The position numbers and the translations under genes are program-made. From Pseudoalteromonas sp. N1230-9 (lineage in GTDB: Bacteria > Pseudomonadota > Gammaproteobacteria > Enterobacterales > Alteromonadaceae): 64,000 bases of DNA. Position 1 is the stretch's first letter. Every line of letters starts with the position of its first letter. The notes beneath the pieces are model-generated. The model made no database searches and was not told where the DNA came from. It worked only from the letters and a program-made list of their open reading frames with translations. Positions 8,628 to 17,399 of this stretch are shown one piece after another. The stretch is taken from assembly GCF_032716425.1 (NCBI RefSeq), contig NZ_CP090419.1, forward strand, positions 3,407,001 through 3,471,000, given 5' to 3'.

Positions 8628-9290
8628 ATGCGCGCGTTAGTCGTTGAAGATAATACTCAAGCTGCCGAGCAAATTAGTCACGCATTAACTGAACATGGAT
8701 TTGCAGTCGATCAATGTCATGATGGTGAAGAAGCGTGGTTTATAGGTGATACGGAAGAATATGATATCGCTATTTTAGATATTGGCTTGCCAAAACGTGA
8801 TGGCTTAAGTGTCTTATCTGATTGGCGAAGAAATGGTAATAAAATGCCCGTTATTATCTTAACCGCCCGTGATACATGGCGTGAGCGGGTAACAGGGTTA
8901 AGAGCTGGCGCAGATGATTACTTAATCAAACCATTTGAAATGGAAGAATTACTCGCACGCGTAGAAGCCCTTGTTAGGCGCAGCAATGGCCATGCTAGCA
9001 GCGTTTTAAGTGCCGGTTCTTTGGAATTAGATACCGCAACTCAACGTGCGACACTGGCAGGAACTCATCTTGATCTAAGCGCATTAGAATATCGTTTACT
9101 CGCCTACTTAATGAATAGACAGAATCAGGTTGTCTCCAAAGCAACACTGACAGAGCATTTATATCAAATGGACTTTGAACATAACTCAAATGTTATTGAA
9201 GTTTTGGTCAACCGTGTACGTAAAAAGCTAGGCACCACGCATATTCAAACCCGACGCGGACAAGGATATCTTCTCAATGCCGACGAATAA
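8628..9290 (+). CDS. OmpR-family response regulator (PhoP/QseB-like)
   Basis: The 220-residue protein has a receiver domain (1-115) with acidic residues E8 D9, phospho-acceptor D51 in ILDIGLPKRDG, a conserved Thr in ILTARD and a Lys in YLIKPFE. A winged-helix DNA-binding domain follows (about 125-218, ending RRGQGYLL). An AAGGAAG ribosome-binding site precedes the start. It overlaps the kinase gene by 14 bases. It probably binds the 11-bp-period repeats before its own operon and before the porin; that link is inference. Family members of this length include PhoP, QseB and PmrA, and which one applies cannot be settled here. Confidence 0.9.
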   Translation: MRALVVEDNTQAAEQISHALTEHGFAVDQCHDGEEAWFIGDTEEYDIAILDIGLPKRDGLSVLSDWRRNGNKMPVIILTARDTWRERVTGLRAGADDYLIKPFEMEELLARVEALVRRSNGHASSVLSAGSLELDTATQRATLAGTHLDLSALEYRLLAYLMNRQNQVVSKATLTEHLYQMDFEHNSNVIEVLVNRVRKKLGTTHIQTRRGQGYLLNADE

Positions 9291-10644
9291 AACTTACTCG
9301 TTACGCGGTCGTTTAATCCAGCGCATGATCATTTTCATGATAATTGCGCTGAGTGTGTTATCGGTGGCACTAGTCATGCTTTTCGACTCATATATAGAGC
9401 GACGATTTGACCGAACGCTAACAAATAAATCAAACTCGTTATTGGCTGCCACACAGTTCACCGCATCTGGGGAGTTACAGCTGGATCACATCTCTGCGGC
9501 AGCGCGATTTCAAGAACCTTTATCTGGTTGGTATTGGCAAGTCATTCATCAAGGTGAGGTAAAACAGCAATCAGCTTCTTTATATGCCGACGCCCCGTTT
9601 CCTTTAATTGCTGAGCATAATAACCCGCAGCTAACTTTTATTGAATTTGAAGGACCAACAGGCTTAGCCTTACGAGGGGCCATTCGTCGTGTTCATTTTC
9701 AAGCTATCGATCAAACGGTATTCATCATTGTCAGTGGTCCAAAAGATGATATTCATAGTGATGTAATTGCTTTTGCAACACGCTTAATAGTCGCGTTTGC
9801 ACTTTTAGGCTTAGTATTTGCCAGCCTTTTACTCTGGCAACTAAAAAAAATGCTTCATCCGATAAAAGAGTTACAACGAGGAATTCGCGCCATTCGAGAT
9901 GGACAGCAAGACTCCTTGACTTTATCTCTTCCGAATGAGCTTGATGAAGTACAAACTGAACTTAATCATTTGCTACAAAATAATAAAGAAATATTAGAAC
10001 GAGCTCGTTTGCAAGCATCGAATCTCGCTCATGCTTTGAAAAATCCAATTTCAGTGCTGAAGAATCATGCAAATCAGTTACCTCAAAGCGACGCAAAAAT
10101 CATTCTCGAACAAGCTGAAAAGCTGAGTCAAAGCACGCATAGCCACTTGGCACGCGCTCGTTTGGCGGGCTCATTTGAAAAACTGGCAGCAAGAACCAAT
10201 GTCGCAGACACACTCAGTGAGCTGATTTTTAGCCTTGAGCTTTTATATAAGCAAAAAGGCTTGAAAATAGATTTCTCTTGCCACCCTCATCTGCAATTTA
10301 ATGGCGATAACCATGATCTTGATGAGGTCTTAGGGAATCTAATCGATAATGCCTGTAAATGGGCCATACAACGTGTATTTATTAAAGCAACACATGTTGA
10401 GCGAGGCATAGAAATATGCATAGAAGATGACGGCCCAGGTATTCCAATCACTGAACGCCAAACTGTGTTTGCTCCTGGCAAGCGCTTAGATGAAACAACA
10501 CAAGGCAGTGGCTTAGGCCTCAATATAGTTCAAGATATTGTTCTACTGTATGGCGGCACTATTTCCTTGTATGACAGTACACTTTCAAAAACAGGTTTAG
10601 GTATCACTTTGCTACTACCTGGCACGCATATAATCATGGATTGA
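9277..10644 (+). CDS. Sensor histidine kinase (PhoQ-like H-box)
   Basis: The 455-residue inner-membrane kinase has transmembrane segments at about 13-36 and 164-188, a periplasmic sensor of about 125 residues between them, a HAMP-like linker (190-240) and a dimerization domain with NLAHALKNPISVL (H252), close to PhoQ-type LxHxLKxPLxVL. The ATPase domain carries the N box (NLIDNACKWA), G1 (EDDGPGIP) and G2 (GSGLGLNI) motifs. The start overlaps the regulator gene by 14 bases. The stimulus is unknown; the neighbouring periplasmic protein and lipoprotein suggest envelope sensing. Confidence 0.9.
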   Translation: MPTNKTYSLRGRLIQRMIIFMIIALSVLSVALVMLFDSYIERRFDRTLTNKSNSLLAATQFTASGELQLDHISAAARFQEPLSGWYWQVIHQGEVKQQSASLYADAPFPLIAEHNNPQLTFIEFEGPTGLALRGAIRRVHFQAIDQTVFIIVSGPKDDIHSDVIAFATRLIVAFALLGLVFASLLLWQLKKMLHPIKELQRGIRAIRDGQQDSLTLSLPNELDEVQTELNHLLQNNKEILERARLQASNLAHALKNPISVLKNHANQLPQSDAKIILEQAEKLSQSTHSHLARARLAGSFEKLAARTNVADTLSELIFSLELLYKQKGLKIDFSCHPHLQFNGDNHDLDEVLGNLIDNACKWAIQRVFIKATHVERGIEICIEDDGPGIPITERQTVFAPGKRLDETTQGSGLGLNIVQDIVLLYGGTISLYDSTLSKTGLGITLLLPGTHIIMD

Positions 10645-10658
10645 CACTCGGAGTTCTT

Positions 10659-11447
10659 ATGAAACAATTAATCTTATCAATTGCTTTATTTACCCTAACT
10701 GGATGCCAGCTCACTGAATTAATTAAAGATCCTGGGACAATTGAAACACAACTGAAAAAACAGCATGCCTTAGCAGCATTGGCGATCAACGAAGAGCTTG
10801 ATCTGTTTTTAAGTGATCAAGGTCGTCAGCACCTGTTTCGTGAGTTGGCTCATAGCCTAAAAAAACCCACACACAGTAAAATAGTTAATCAAGACTCAGT
10901 GACTAAAACTCGCTGGACGGCAACCATCGACGACACCACTTTACAAGCCTTTCAGCTACAACGTGTTGGTCAAGAAAGTATAAAAACCAATTTTGAACTC
11001 ATGTTTCTTGATATACCGGTGATTAGCAAAAATAAAATATCTCTTTTTCAGGCGCCATCGCCTGATTCAGCACCAATGGGTCAAATTGCCAAGAATGAAT
11101 TAGTGAAAGTGCTAGCCTTAGAGCTTAATGAAGAATGGGCATTAATTGAGCGAGATAACCAGCTCATCGGCTATGCAAAATATGCCGATTTTGAAAATAC
11201 AATCAAAAAGCGAGATTTTCTAAACAGCCGTCCGTATGAGCTAAAAGTAACATATGATAACGATCTAACCCGCGATGGCTATGTATTACCTATTCACCAC
11301 ATTTTTGGGTTAGCGCAGTGCCGCATTGTTAAATTACAATTTAAGCGCCAAGCGATACAACAGCAGCGCACTATCAATTTATGCCAAAAAACACCTGATG
11401 TTTGGTTTATTGATCCTCACCACGATAGCGCAACCACAGCCAATTAA
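10659..11447 (+). CDS. Lipoprotein with an SH3-like domain
   Basis: I prefer the start at 10659, which has GGAG 6 bases upstream, over an in-frame start at 10641. The 262-residue product has a lipoprotein signal ending LTGC, so it is probably lipid-anchored. Residues about 120-185 look like a bacterial SH3 fold (KISLFQAPSPDSAPMGQIAKN, then VKVLALELNEEWALIE and GYAKYADF). The rest is not recognised. It is the last gene of the two-component operon (14 bases after the kinase stop by this start) and may be a wall-contacting accessory. Confidence 0.7.
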   Translation: MKQLILSIALFTLTGCQLTELIKDPGTIETQLKKQHALAALAINEELDLFLSDQGRQHLFRELAHSLKKPTHSKIVNQDSVTKTRWTATIDDTTLQAFQLQRVGQESIKTNFELMFLDIPVISKNKISLFQAPSPDSAPMGQIAKNELVKVLALELNEEWALIERDNQLIGYAKYADFENTIKKRDFLNSRPYELKVTYDNDLTRDGYVLPIHHIFGLAQCRIVKLQFKRQAIQQQRTINLCQKTPDVWFIDPHHDSATTAN

Positions 11448-11451
11448 TAAC

Positions 11452-11508
11452 CTGACACTCACCTTACAACGCCTCTAAGTATTTTGTCAGGATAGGTTTT
11501 TTACTATG
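11452..11508. promoter_or_regulatory. Putative porin promoter with two response-regulator-like boxes
   Basis: On the plus strand TCTAAG (11474-11479), five bases, then TGTCAG (11485-11490) repeat the 6-5-6 pattern seen before the two-component operon. A -10-like TACTAT follows at 11503-11508. The gap from box to -10 is 12 bases here and 11 there. A second box, in reverse orientation, reads CTGACA (11452-11457) and CTTACA (11463-11468). The match is imperfect (one mismatch per half in most halves), so the site is a candidate. Confidence 0.5.
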
Positions 11509-11532
11509 TCTCTTATTTATTTAATAAGAGAC
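11508..11532 (+). promoter_or_regulatory. Perfect 10-bp hairpin over the porin ribosome-binding site
   Basis: GTCTCTTATT (11508-11517) and AATAAGAGAC (11523-11532) form a perfect inverted repeat with a 5-base loop. The 3' arm contains AAGAG, the only Shine-Dalgarno-like sequence before the ATG at 11538. There is no T run, so it is not a terminator. It could hold the message in a closed state, or act as a protein-binding palindrome. Confidence 0.6.
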
Positions 11533-11537
11533 AAAAC

Positions 11538-12593
11538 ATGCGATACTCATACACTATTTTCCCTGTAACCCTACTACTCACAAGTGCACAAGTCAGCAGC
11601 AGTGACATACAATTAAAAGACTTAATAAATGAGCTTGATATTTCACCTTACGCTAATTTAAAAATTGCCGCGACTTATAGCAATAAGCAAGAAAAAACAA
11701 ATGAACGGTCAAACCGTTCTTCTCAACAGTGGCAATTAAAAGATAATGCCAGTAAAGCAGGAGTTAAATTTAATTACCCTGTTGCCCAAAGCAAGATCTA
11801 CGGTCGTTATGAATTGGGAACCAATGCTAATACTGATGACACGCCCTTTTTTAAAACTCGGCAAGCCTATTTAGGTGTACGCACCCAATGGGGGAAACTA
11901 CAGTATGGGCAACAAAATGCGATTGTAAAAAACTACGACAACTTTGACCGTAGCCACCGTGTGGGCGCATCGGTTCATTTAACAAAAGACGAGTTAAACA
12001 CCAAACGCCCTTCTCATACCATGCAATATCACACTCGCTTTGATGAGTTTCGCCTTTCAGGTCAATACAACTTCAGCCGCACACTGGAAAATAGACCGCA
12101 ATTGAGAATTGGTAGCCAGCGATTGAGGGTCAAAGATACTAAGCTAGATTACGGGGTTGGACTAGGTATTCATTACACAGGTCTCAAAAATATCGAGCTT
12201 GAAGCTGGTTATCAAGCCAGCTATTACGAACAAGCCAAGTATCATACCCACATCGCTTCTGCTAAATGGCAAGCAAGCTCAAATTTGCAAGTTTCTATTT
12301 ATGGCGCAACACACTCACTCAAAGACTTACAAAAATCTAAAACCGCAGAATCTCGACACTACGCACTTGGCGCTCGTTATCGTTTATTTGACCAGCACCG
12401 AATCTATGGCAGTCTAGAGTATGCTTATGGCGCTAATGACATAAAAGGAGCGAAGCAACGCGCCCTTGTCATTGGTAACGACTATCGATTTGCATCGCAA
12501 AAACACGCTTATGTAGAAATTCGAAAACGTTATTTCGATGCTGATAAGGCTGATGATATTAATGTGGCTCTTGGCATTAATATTAAATTTTAA
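11538..12593 (+). CDS. Outer-membrane porin, Gram-negative general porin type
   Basis: The 351-residue protein has a signal peptide (about 1-21), a beta-strand-rich body and a C-terminal Phe after NVALGINIK, as needed for Bam-dependent assembly. Porin signatures include FFKTRQAYLGVRTQWGKLQ, followed by YGQQNAIVKNYDN, where trimeric porins have LG(L/V)xxxxGxxxxGRQ and the constriction loop. The usual acidic PEFGG loop motif is not seen. It is monocistronic, with its own promoter region and a hairpin over the start. It is likely controlled by the upstream two-component system, which would make solute permeability an output of that system. Confidence 0.8.
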   Translation: MRYSYTIFPVTLLLTSAQVSSSDIQLKDLINELDISPYANLKIAATYSNKQEKTNERSNRSSQQWQLKDNASKAGVKFNYPVAQSKIYGRYELGTNANTDDTPFFKTRQAYLGVRTQWGKLQYGQQNAIVKNYDNFDRSHRVGASVHLTKDELNTKRPSHTMQYHTRFDEFRLSGQYNFSRTLENRPQLRIGSQRLRVKDTKLDYGVGLGIHYTGLKNIELEAGYQASYYEQAKYHTHIASAKWQASSNLQVSIYGATHSLKDLQKSKTAESRHYALGARYRLFDQHRIYGSLEYAYGANDIKGAKQRALVIGNDYRFASQKHAYVEIRKRYFDADKADDINVALGINIKF

Positions 12594-12830
12594 TTAGTCT
12601 TACTATTTGGATAATGGTTTATTTTTGTAATGCCTGTAGTTTATTGTTTTATATAATTATTAATTGTTTATCTCGATAAAACGACACAACCTTTATCACG
12701 ATTAAAAAGGTGCCAACTACAAGGTGAAGAAAAATTTTCGCTATACTGATTAAAATTTGATTGAGCAATTGGCCAAGCACTGGCAGAATTGCACCCCTTT
12801 TTTACCATTAACCAAAAGTGTATAAGCAAG
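12594..12830. promoter_or_regulatory. Intergenic region with a candidate speE promoter
   Basis: The 237 bases between the porin stop and speE are AT-rich and hold no supported gene. A TATACT -10-like element at 12742-12747 is the best promoter candidate, about 84 bases before the start chosen for speE; no good -35 is seen. The leader ends in a pyrimidine-rich stretch (12793-12803). No terminator hairpin with a T run is evident for the porin. Confidence 0.35.
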
Positions 12831-13694
12831 ATGGCTAATTTAGATCAAAACAACTGGTTCACTGAAATTAGTGACCGTGATGGTAGTGCCTTTTCACTTC
12901 GCATAAACAAAAAGCTTGATGAACAGCAGTCACCATTTCAAAAAGTAGAAATGTATGAAACGACTGACTTTGGTAATCTTATGATTATTGATGGCTGCAC
13001 TATGGTAAGTAGCCGTGAAAACTTTTTCTATCACGAAATGATCAGCCATCCAGCATTGCTTGCACACCCCGCTCCTAAAAATGTAGTTATCATTGGTGGT
13101 GGCGACTGTGGAACATTGCGCGAAGTATTAAAGCACCCAGGTGTTGAAAGCGTGACGCAAATTGATATTGATGAAGTCGTGACACAAATGTCACTAAAAT
13201 ATTTCCCAGAATTATGTGAATCAAACCAAGATCCACGCGCCACTGTGATGTTTGACGACGGTATCAAATACATGCGTGAAGCTGCACCTGAGTCAATCGA
13301 TGTTGTGATTGTAGACGGTACAGACCCTGTTGGTCCGGGTGAAGGTTTATTTAACCATGCTTTTTATACTAGCTGTTTAACGGCCTTGCGCCCTGGTGGT
13401 ATCTTAATTCAACAAAGTGAATCACCGCTTATGCACATGCCACTGTTAGTAGAAATGCGCGACGCGATGACTGAAGTTGGTTTTAATGACCTGCAAACAC
13501 TGCCTTTCCCACAACCAATCTACCCAAGTGGTTTATGGTCAGTGACGCTTGCGCGTAAATCAGAAGCTTTCAATGGTTTTCGTGAAAACGATGCTAATAC
13601 TCTTTCACAAAGCACAGAATACTATAACGCAGGCATTCACCACGGTGCATTAGCCACACCAAATTATATGAAACGTGCTTTTGAGAAAAAGTAG
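12831..13694 (+). CDS. speE: Spermidine synthase (polyamine aminopropyltransferase)
   Basis: The enzyme moves an aminopropyl group from decarboxylated S-adenosylmethionine to putrescine. From Met 12831 (MANLDQNNWFTEIS) it has 287 residues, as usual for SpeE; an upstream in-frame ATG at 12789 would add 14 unlikely residues. Motifs include FYHEMISHPALL, the nucleotide loop VIIGGGDCGTLREV and the catalytic segment VIVDGTDPVGPGEGLF with its Asp. The usual GGGDG(A/G) glycine motif has Cys-Gly here, a mild variation. It stands alone, followed by a terminator. Confidence 0.94.
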   Translation: MANLDQNNWFTEISDRDGSAFSLRINKKLDEQQSPFQKVEMYETTDFGNLMIIDGCTMVSSRENFFYHEMISHPALLAHPAPKNVVIIGGGDCGTLREVLKHPGVESVTQIDIDEVVTQMSLKYFPELCESNQDPRATVMFDDGIKYMREAAPESIDVVIVDGTDPVGPGEGLFNHAFYTSCLTALRPGGILIQQSESPLMHMPLLVEMRDAMTEVGFNDLQTLPFPQPIYPSGLWSVTLARKSEAFNGFRENDANTLSQSTEYYNAGIHHGALATPNYMKRAFEKK

Positions 13695-13710
13695 TTTTAC
13701 CTAAATTGAA

Positions 13711-13734
13711 AAGGGCTCAATGAGCCCTTTTTTG
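13711..13734 (+). terminator. Rho-independent terminator of speE
   Basis: A 7-bp stem (AAGGGCT / AGCCCTT) with a 5-base loop is followed by a T run. It starts 17 bases after the speE stop and lies just before the convergent chemoreceptor stop. On the minus strand the A-rich flank is weaker. Confidence 0.85.
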
Positions 13735-13747
13735 TTACCAATTGGTT

Positions 13748-15349
13748 TTAAACCTTAAATCGATTAACTAAATGATTAAGCTCATTAGTTAATTGGCTCA
13801 TACGATTAGCCACCTCTTGAGTCGAGCTTGCTAAGCCTCCGCCTTGCTGAGTTTGATCGTTTAAGTCTGACAAGTTTTGACTTATTTCATCAGCCACTGC
13901 GGTTTGCTCTTCAGTTGCTTGCGCCGTCTGCATTGCCATGTCGTTGACTTTCACTGATGATTCTTGCATCAGGTTTAATACATCATTTGTTTGCGTGAAT
14001 GATTCAACCGCTTCATCGGCATAACGCTTACCACTATTGATAGCCTGTAGTGATTGCTCCACACTTGCTGCAAACTGCTCAACCATCGTTTGTATGTCAT
14101 TCGTGCTGTCTTGCGTTCGCGTTGCAAGGGTACGTACTTCATCTGCTACAACAGCAAACCCACGGCCTTGTTCGCCTGCTCGAGCAGCCTCAATGGCCGC
14201 ATTCAAAGCGAGTAAATTTGTTTGCTCAGCAATGGCACGTATTACTTCAAGTACTTTGGCAATATTATCTGAGCTTTGTTGTAACTCTGTAGAGCGTTGG
14301 CTTGCATGCTCCATATTTTCGGATAATGCGATAATTTTTCTGCTTGAGTTATCAACTGCCGACAAACCCTGCTTGGCAAGCTGTTGTGAGTTATCAGCCT
14401 CATGGGATGAGTTTTGCGCTACATTTGCCACTTCACGGCTAGCGACACTCATTTCATGTACTGCGCTGACAATCGACTCAGATGCTTGGCTGAGCTTTTG
14501 ATTAACTTGATGGTTTTGATTAGCAAAACTGCCTAAGTCGTTACCTAAGTCATTTAACTCTTTAGCTTGTTCTAAAATGTCTTTAATCAACTGCTGCAAA
14601 TTATCTAAAAAGCGGTTGAAAGCAGTCGCAAGCTCAGCAAATTCGTCTTGTGTTTTTACATTAATTCGCCCCGTTAAATCACCATCTCCAGAAGCGATTT
14701 CATTAATGCGCTCGGTGACATAATTAATTTGTGTAGTTAATTGACGCGGTACAAAATAACTAAACCAACCTGCAATGGCTAATACAACGGCGATCATGAT
14801 CATTAACATCACTTTAAAGCTAATCACTTTGCTCATCAGCTTCTCGGTTTCAGCTTGTGAGGTTTTATCTGCCGCTTCCCCCGCTTTATCAAGGATATCT
14901 CGAAGCGCTGAAAATGCGCGCTCAGCGTTTTGTTTTTTCTCGCTACTCAATGAATCATTTATGTAAGAAGTGGATGCTGAAAACCATGAATCAAAGGCTT
15001 TATTAAAACCACCAAATTGTCTTGTTACCTCAGGATAGGCAGACATATAAGATAGATACTGTTTGAAACGATCAGCCACTTGATTTGCATTTTCTTGATG
15101 ATCATCTAAATAAGCTTTATCACCTTTATCTGTGGTCACTAAGTGAAGTTCAGCCACTTTTGCTTGGTATAAATCTCTGTCTGCATTTACGACTACTGAT
15201 ACAGCATTAACAAACCGCTCTGACTGTGCGTCTATTGCTACTCTTTGTAAGTTTATTAAGTAGGTGTAACCTGCTATCAAGATCACAATAGCAATTGCGA
15301 GTAAAACGATAGGCAGTGAACTTTTGACACGTATGCTATGTAATTTCAT
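13748..15349 (-). CDS. Methyl-accepting chemotaxis protein, transmembrane
   Basis: The 533-residue receptor has membrane segments at about 11-31 and 178-200. Between them lies a periplasmic, mostly helical domain of about 145 residues, fitting a 4-helix-bundle ligand sensor. A HAMP domain follows (about 200-255), then the signalling hairpin with the conserved tip [20 protein letters not shown] and adaptation heptads. The C-terminus ends NRFKV with no CheR-binding xWxxF peptide, unlike the receptor in the chemotaxis operon at 37.7 kb. It is a single gene. Ligand unknown. Confidence 0.93.
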   Translation of the reverse strand: MKLHSIRVKSSLPIVLLAIAIVILIAGYTYLINLQRVAIDAQSERFVNAVSVVVNADRDLYQAKVAELHLVTTDKGDKAYLDDHQENANQVADRFKQYLSYMSAYPEVTRQFGGFNKAFDSWFSASTSYINDSLSSEKKQNAERAFSALRDILDKAGEAADKTSQAETEKLMSKVISFKVMLMIMIAVVLAIAGWFSYFVPRQLTTQINYVTERINEIASGDGDLTGRINVKTQDEFAELATAFNRFLDNLQQLIKDILEQAKELNDLGNDLGSFANQNHQVNQKLSQASESIVSAVHEMSVASREVANVAQNSSHEADNSQQLAKQGLSAVDNSSRKIIALSENMEHASQRSTELQQSSDNIAKVLEVIRAIAEQTNLLALNAAIEAARAGEQGRGFAVVADEVRTLATRTQDSTNDIQTMVEQFAASVEQSLQAINSGKRYADEAVESFTQTNDVLNLMQESSVKVNDMAMQTAQATEEQTAVADEISQNLSDLNDQTQQGGGLASSTQEVANRMSQLTNELNHLVNRFKV

Positions 15350-15422
15350 ACATTTTCCTAATCAAATTCTTAATCAGCATATTTGTAAGAGCTTAGCTGA
15401 AATACATTAAAAGTGTATGAAG

Positions 15423-16652
15423 TTAAAAGCGCCAATGTGCAGAAAGCATAAATTGTTGTTGTGAATTGCGCTCATTAAATCCCATACTTGGTCTATTTTG
15501 AGCGTCACTGCTCAGTACTGAATATTCAGCACCCACTTGCCACTGTGTTGACAACTGATATCGCCAACTAGCGGTTAAAGCTTCTCCTCGGCTTTGGTTA
15601 GGATCAAACACCCAATCATCATGATCACTAACCTTAAAGTAATCATACCTAATTGTGAGACGATGCTGGTCTAACTTGTGGCTTAACATAATAAAATGAC
15701 TGTAAAAACTATTGTTTACGCCTCGGTTTTTACCCATTGCGGTCTTACCATCTAAGAGCTGCATAATAATGCGTGTCTGCTTGGTAAACTTGTACAACCA
15801 CGCAGCACTCAAAAAGCGCGTATCCCAAGCATACTGACCGGTACGCGTATTTATTGCACTTGGATCACCATTGTTATCATAGTAGTAGATACGAAATTGT
15901 GAGCGCTTTTGATAATCCCAATGTGCGCCAACATAGTAACCAAACCGACCATCGACTTCTTCAAAAGGCTGCACATAGTCGGCCTGCTTGATGAGCTGTG
16001 AATTAGAAAAAGATGCTGGCACAGAAAAGTCGATACGCTCATTAAATGTTGTTTGCCTATCATGAAGTGCAAAACCACGCCAAGACAACAGCGTTCCTGC
16101 AGGATCGTTACCTTTAAAAACCGCTGCAACGGCCTCAAAACTATGGTCACTACGAAACTGTCGACCTGGGCGCTTTATACTTGTTTCCACACCAAAAGTA
16201 CGAACTTCTTCACCTAACCAACTATTAATGGCTGAGTTGGTGTAGTTATAAGGCGACATCCAGCCACTTTGTGGGTTCTCAAGCGACATTTTCGGATAAA
16301 AACCACCCGCTTTAACAGCTAACTTATAACGACTTTCTGTCAACGGCTGGTATTGTAGATAAGCTTGGCTAAAACCAATTGTCATAGAAGGGTCAGCATG
16401 AACATTAACAGTTGTGTGCACAGACCAATCTCTATCTAACTCTAAGCGACTGCTGAGCATCGCTTGAGAAAGACGAATACCATCATGGTCATTATCATAG
16501 CGATATAAACCAATACCGGTACGCTGGTAGCTGGCTAATTGATCGCCTTTTAGTGCGGATATTGCGATTAATCCTTCATGCTCTGCAAGTACAGAGCTAG
16601 GTAAACCAACAAGCACAGAGCACAGTACTACTTGCCACTTATTCATAGTCAT
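15423..16652 (-). CDS. Outer-membrane beta-barrel protein paired with a cupredoxin-like protein
   Basis: The protein of about 409 residues has a signal peptide (hydrophobic stretch ending SSVLA) and beta-strand-rich sequence, ending with SAHWRF, a C-terminal Phe typical of outer-membrane barrels. The start could be Met 16652 or 16646, or a GTG at 16664; all overlap the upstream cupredoxin gene. Segments such as LELDRDWSVHTTVNVHAD and AAVFKGNDPAGTLLSWRG suggest a porin-like barrel, but no named family is evident. The overlap means the two proteins are made together. A substrate, possibly a copper- or amine-related solute, is speculation. Confidence 0.6.
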   Translation of the reverse strand: MTMNKWQVVLCSVLVGLPSSVLAEHEGLIAISALKGDQLASYQRTGIGLYRYDNDHDGIRLSQAMLSSRLELDRDWSVHTTVNVHADPSMTIGFSQAYLQYQPLTESRYKLAVKAGGFYPKMSLENPQSGWMSPYNYTNSAINSWLGEEVRTFGVETSIKRPGRQFRSDHSFEAVAAVFKGNDPAGTLLSWRGFALHDRQTTFNERIDFSVPASFSNSQLIKQADYVQPFEEVDGRFGYYVGAHWDYQKRSQFRIYYYDNNGDPSAINTRTGQYAWDTRFLSAAWLYKFTKQTRIIMQLLDGKTAMGKNRGVNNSFYSHFIMLSHKLDQHRLTIRYDYFKVSDHDDWVFDPNQSRGEALTASWRYQLSTQWQVGAEYSVLSSDAQNRPSMGFNERNSQQQFMLSAHWRF

Positions 16653-17253
16653 CGAACTCGTCACTGCTTAATTCAAGTGCTGGTAAAAGCGCCTGCTTTA
16701 ATTGATAACGTAACACACTGTTTTTGCTATTAAACGAAGTAATTTCTGGTTCGCTAATGTCAGACAACCGATCATGCCATATCGCTAACTCAAACGTCCC
16801 TTCGGGGAGATCTAAATCAACAAAACCTTGTTCATCAGTTTGCGCAAATGATGGACTATCAACCACAACAATATAACCCAGCATCCAGTCATGAATATTA
16901 CATCCGAGTTCAACAACCCCTGTCTGCTCAAAACGAACCGGCTTTTCAGGTTTATCTCGGTAAAGTTTTAATTCGAAGTGTTTTGCTTTAGAAAATGAAT
17001 ACACATGGTGCATGATAGAATCTAAGTTCGGAAACTCAACATTCGCCCCTTTAGGCACCACTAATACATGAGGAGAAAAAGCTCTATTTTCTTGGCTCAT
17101 GGTGTAACTAGCTTCCGTTGATGGACTTTGAGAATGGTCTTTCAACCAAACAACAGCATTAGCAACAGGCTGACTGTTTTGGTCAACAACTTGAATTTTC
17201 TGTGCCATAAGTGTTGGACTAAAGGTAAGTAATAACAGGATTATTCTTATCAT
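16639..17253 (-). CDS. Cupredoxin-like periplasmic protein (methylamine-utilization type annotation)
   Basis: The 204-residue protein has a signal peptide (1-17, ending LMAQ). A carboxypeptidase-regulatory-like beta domain probably includes the C-terminal region (FVDLDLPEGTFELAIWHD). The central cupredoxin part has possible type-1 copper ligands: His in SIMHHVYSF, then Cys, His and Met in GCNIHDWM. This order fits plastocyanin-like sites. Homologues are often labelled methylamine-utilization proteins, without a proven role. It overlaps the downstream barrel gene. Confidence 0.7.
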   Translation of the reverse strand: MIRIILLLLTFSPTLMAQKIQVVDQNSQPVANAVVWLKDHSQSPSTEASYTMSQENRAFSPHVLVVPKGANVEFPNLDSIMHHVYSFSKAKHFELKLYRDKPEKPVRFEQTGVVELGCNIHDWMLGYIVVVDSPSFAQTDEQGFVDLDLPEGTFELAIWHDRLSDISEPEITSFNSKNSVLRYQLKQALLPALELSSDEFDDYE

Positions 17254-17399
17254 TTTTGATGAACCTTTTCATATGCTTGGCTTTTTAAAATCAGTGCGTA
17301 CTTTGCTGAATACGTATGCAGATACCTCGTATTAACACGCAAGTCAATTTATGCTTATTGTGACAACAATTCACAATCATAAGCCGCCAAGGAACAACA

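Noticed and set aside
14037-14501. Long rightward frame antisense to the chemoreceptor gene
   Set aside because: Such frames arise from the repetitive codon pattern of receptor signalling domains; a similar one is seen at 38002-38472.
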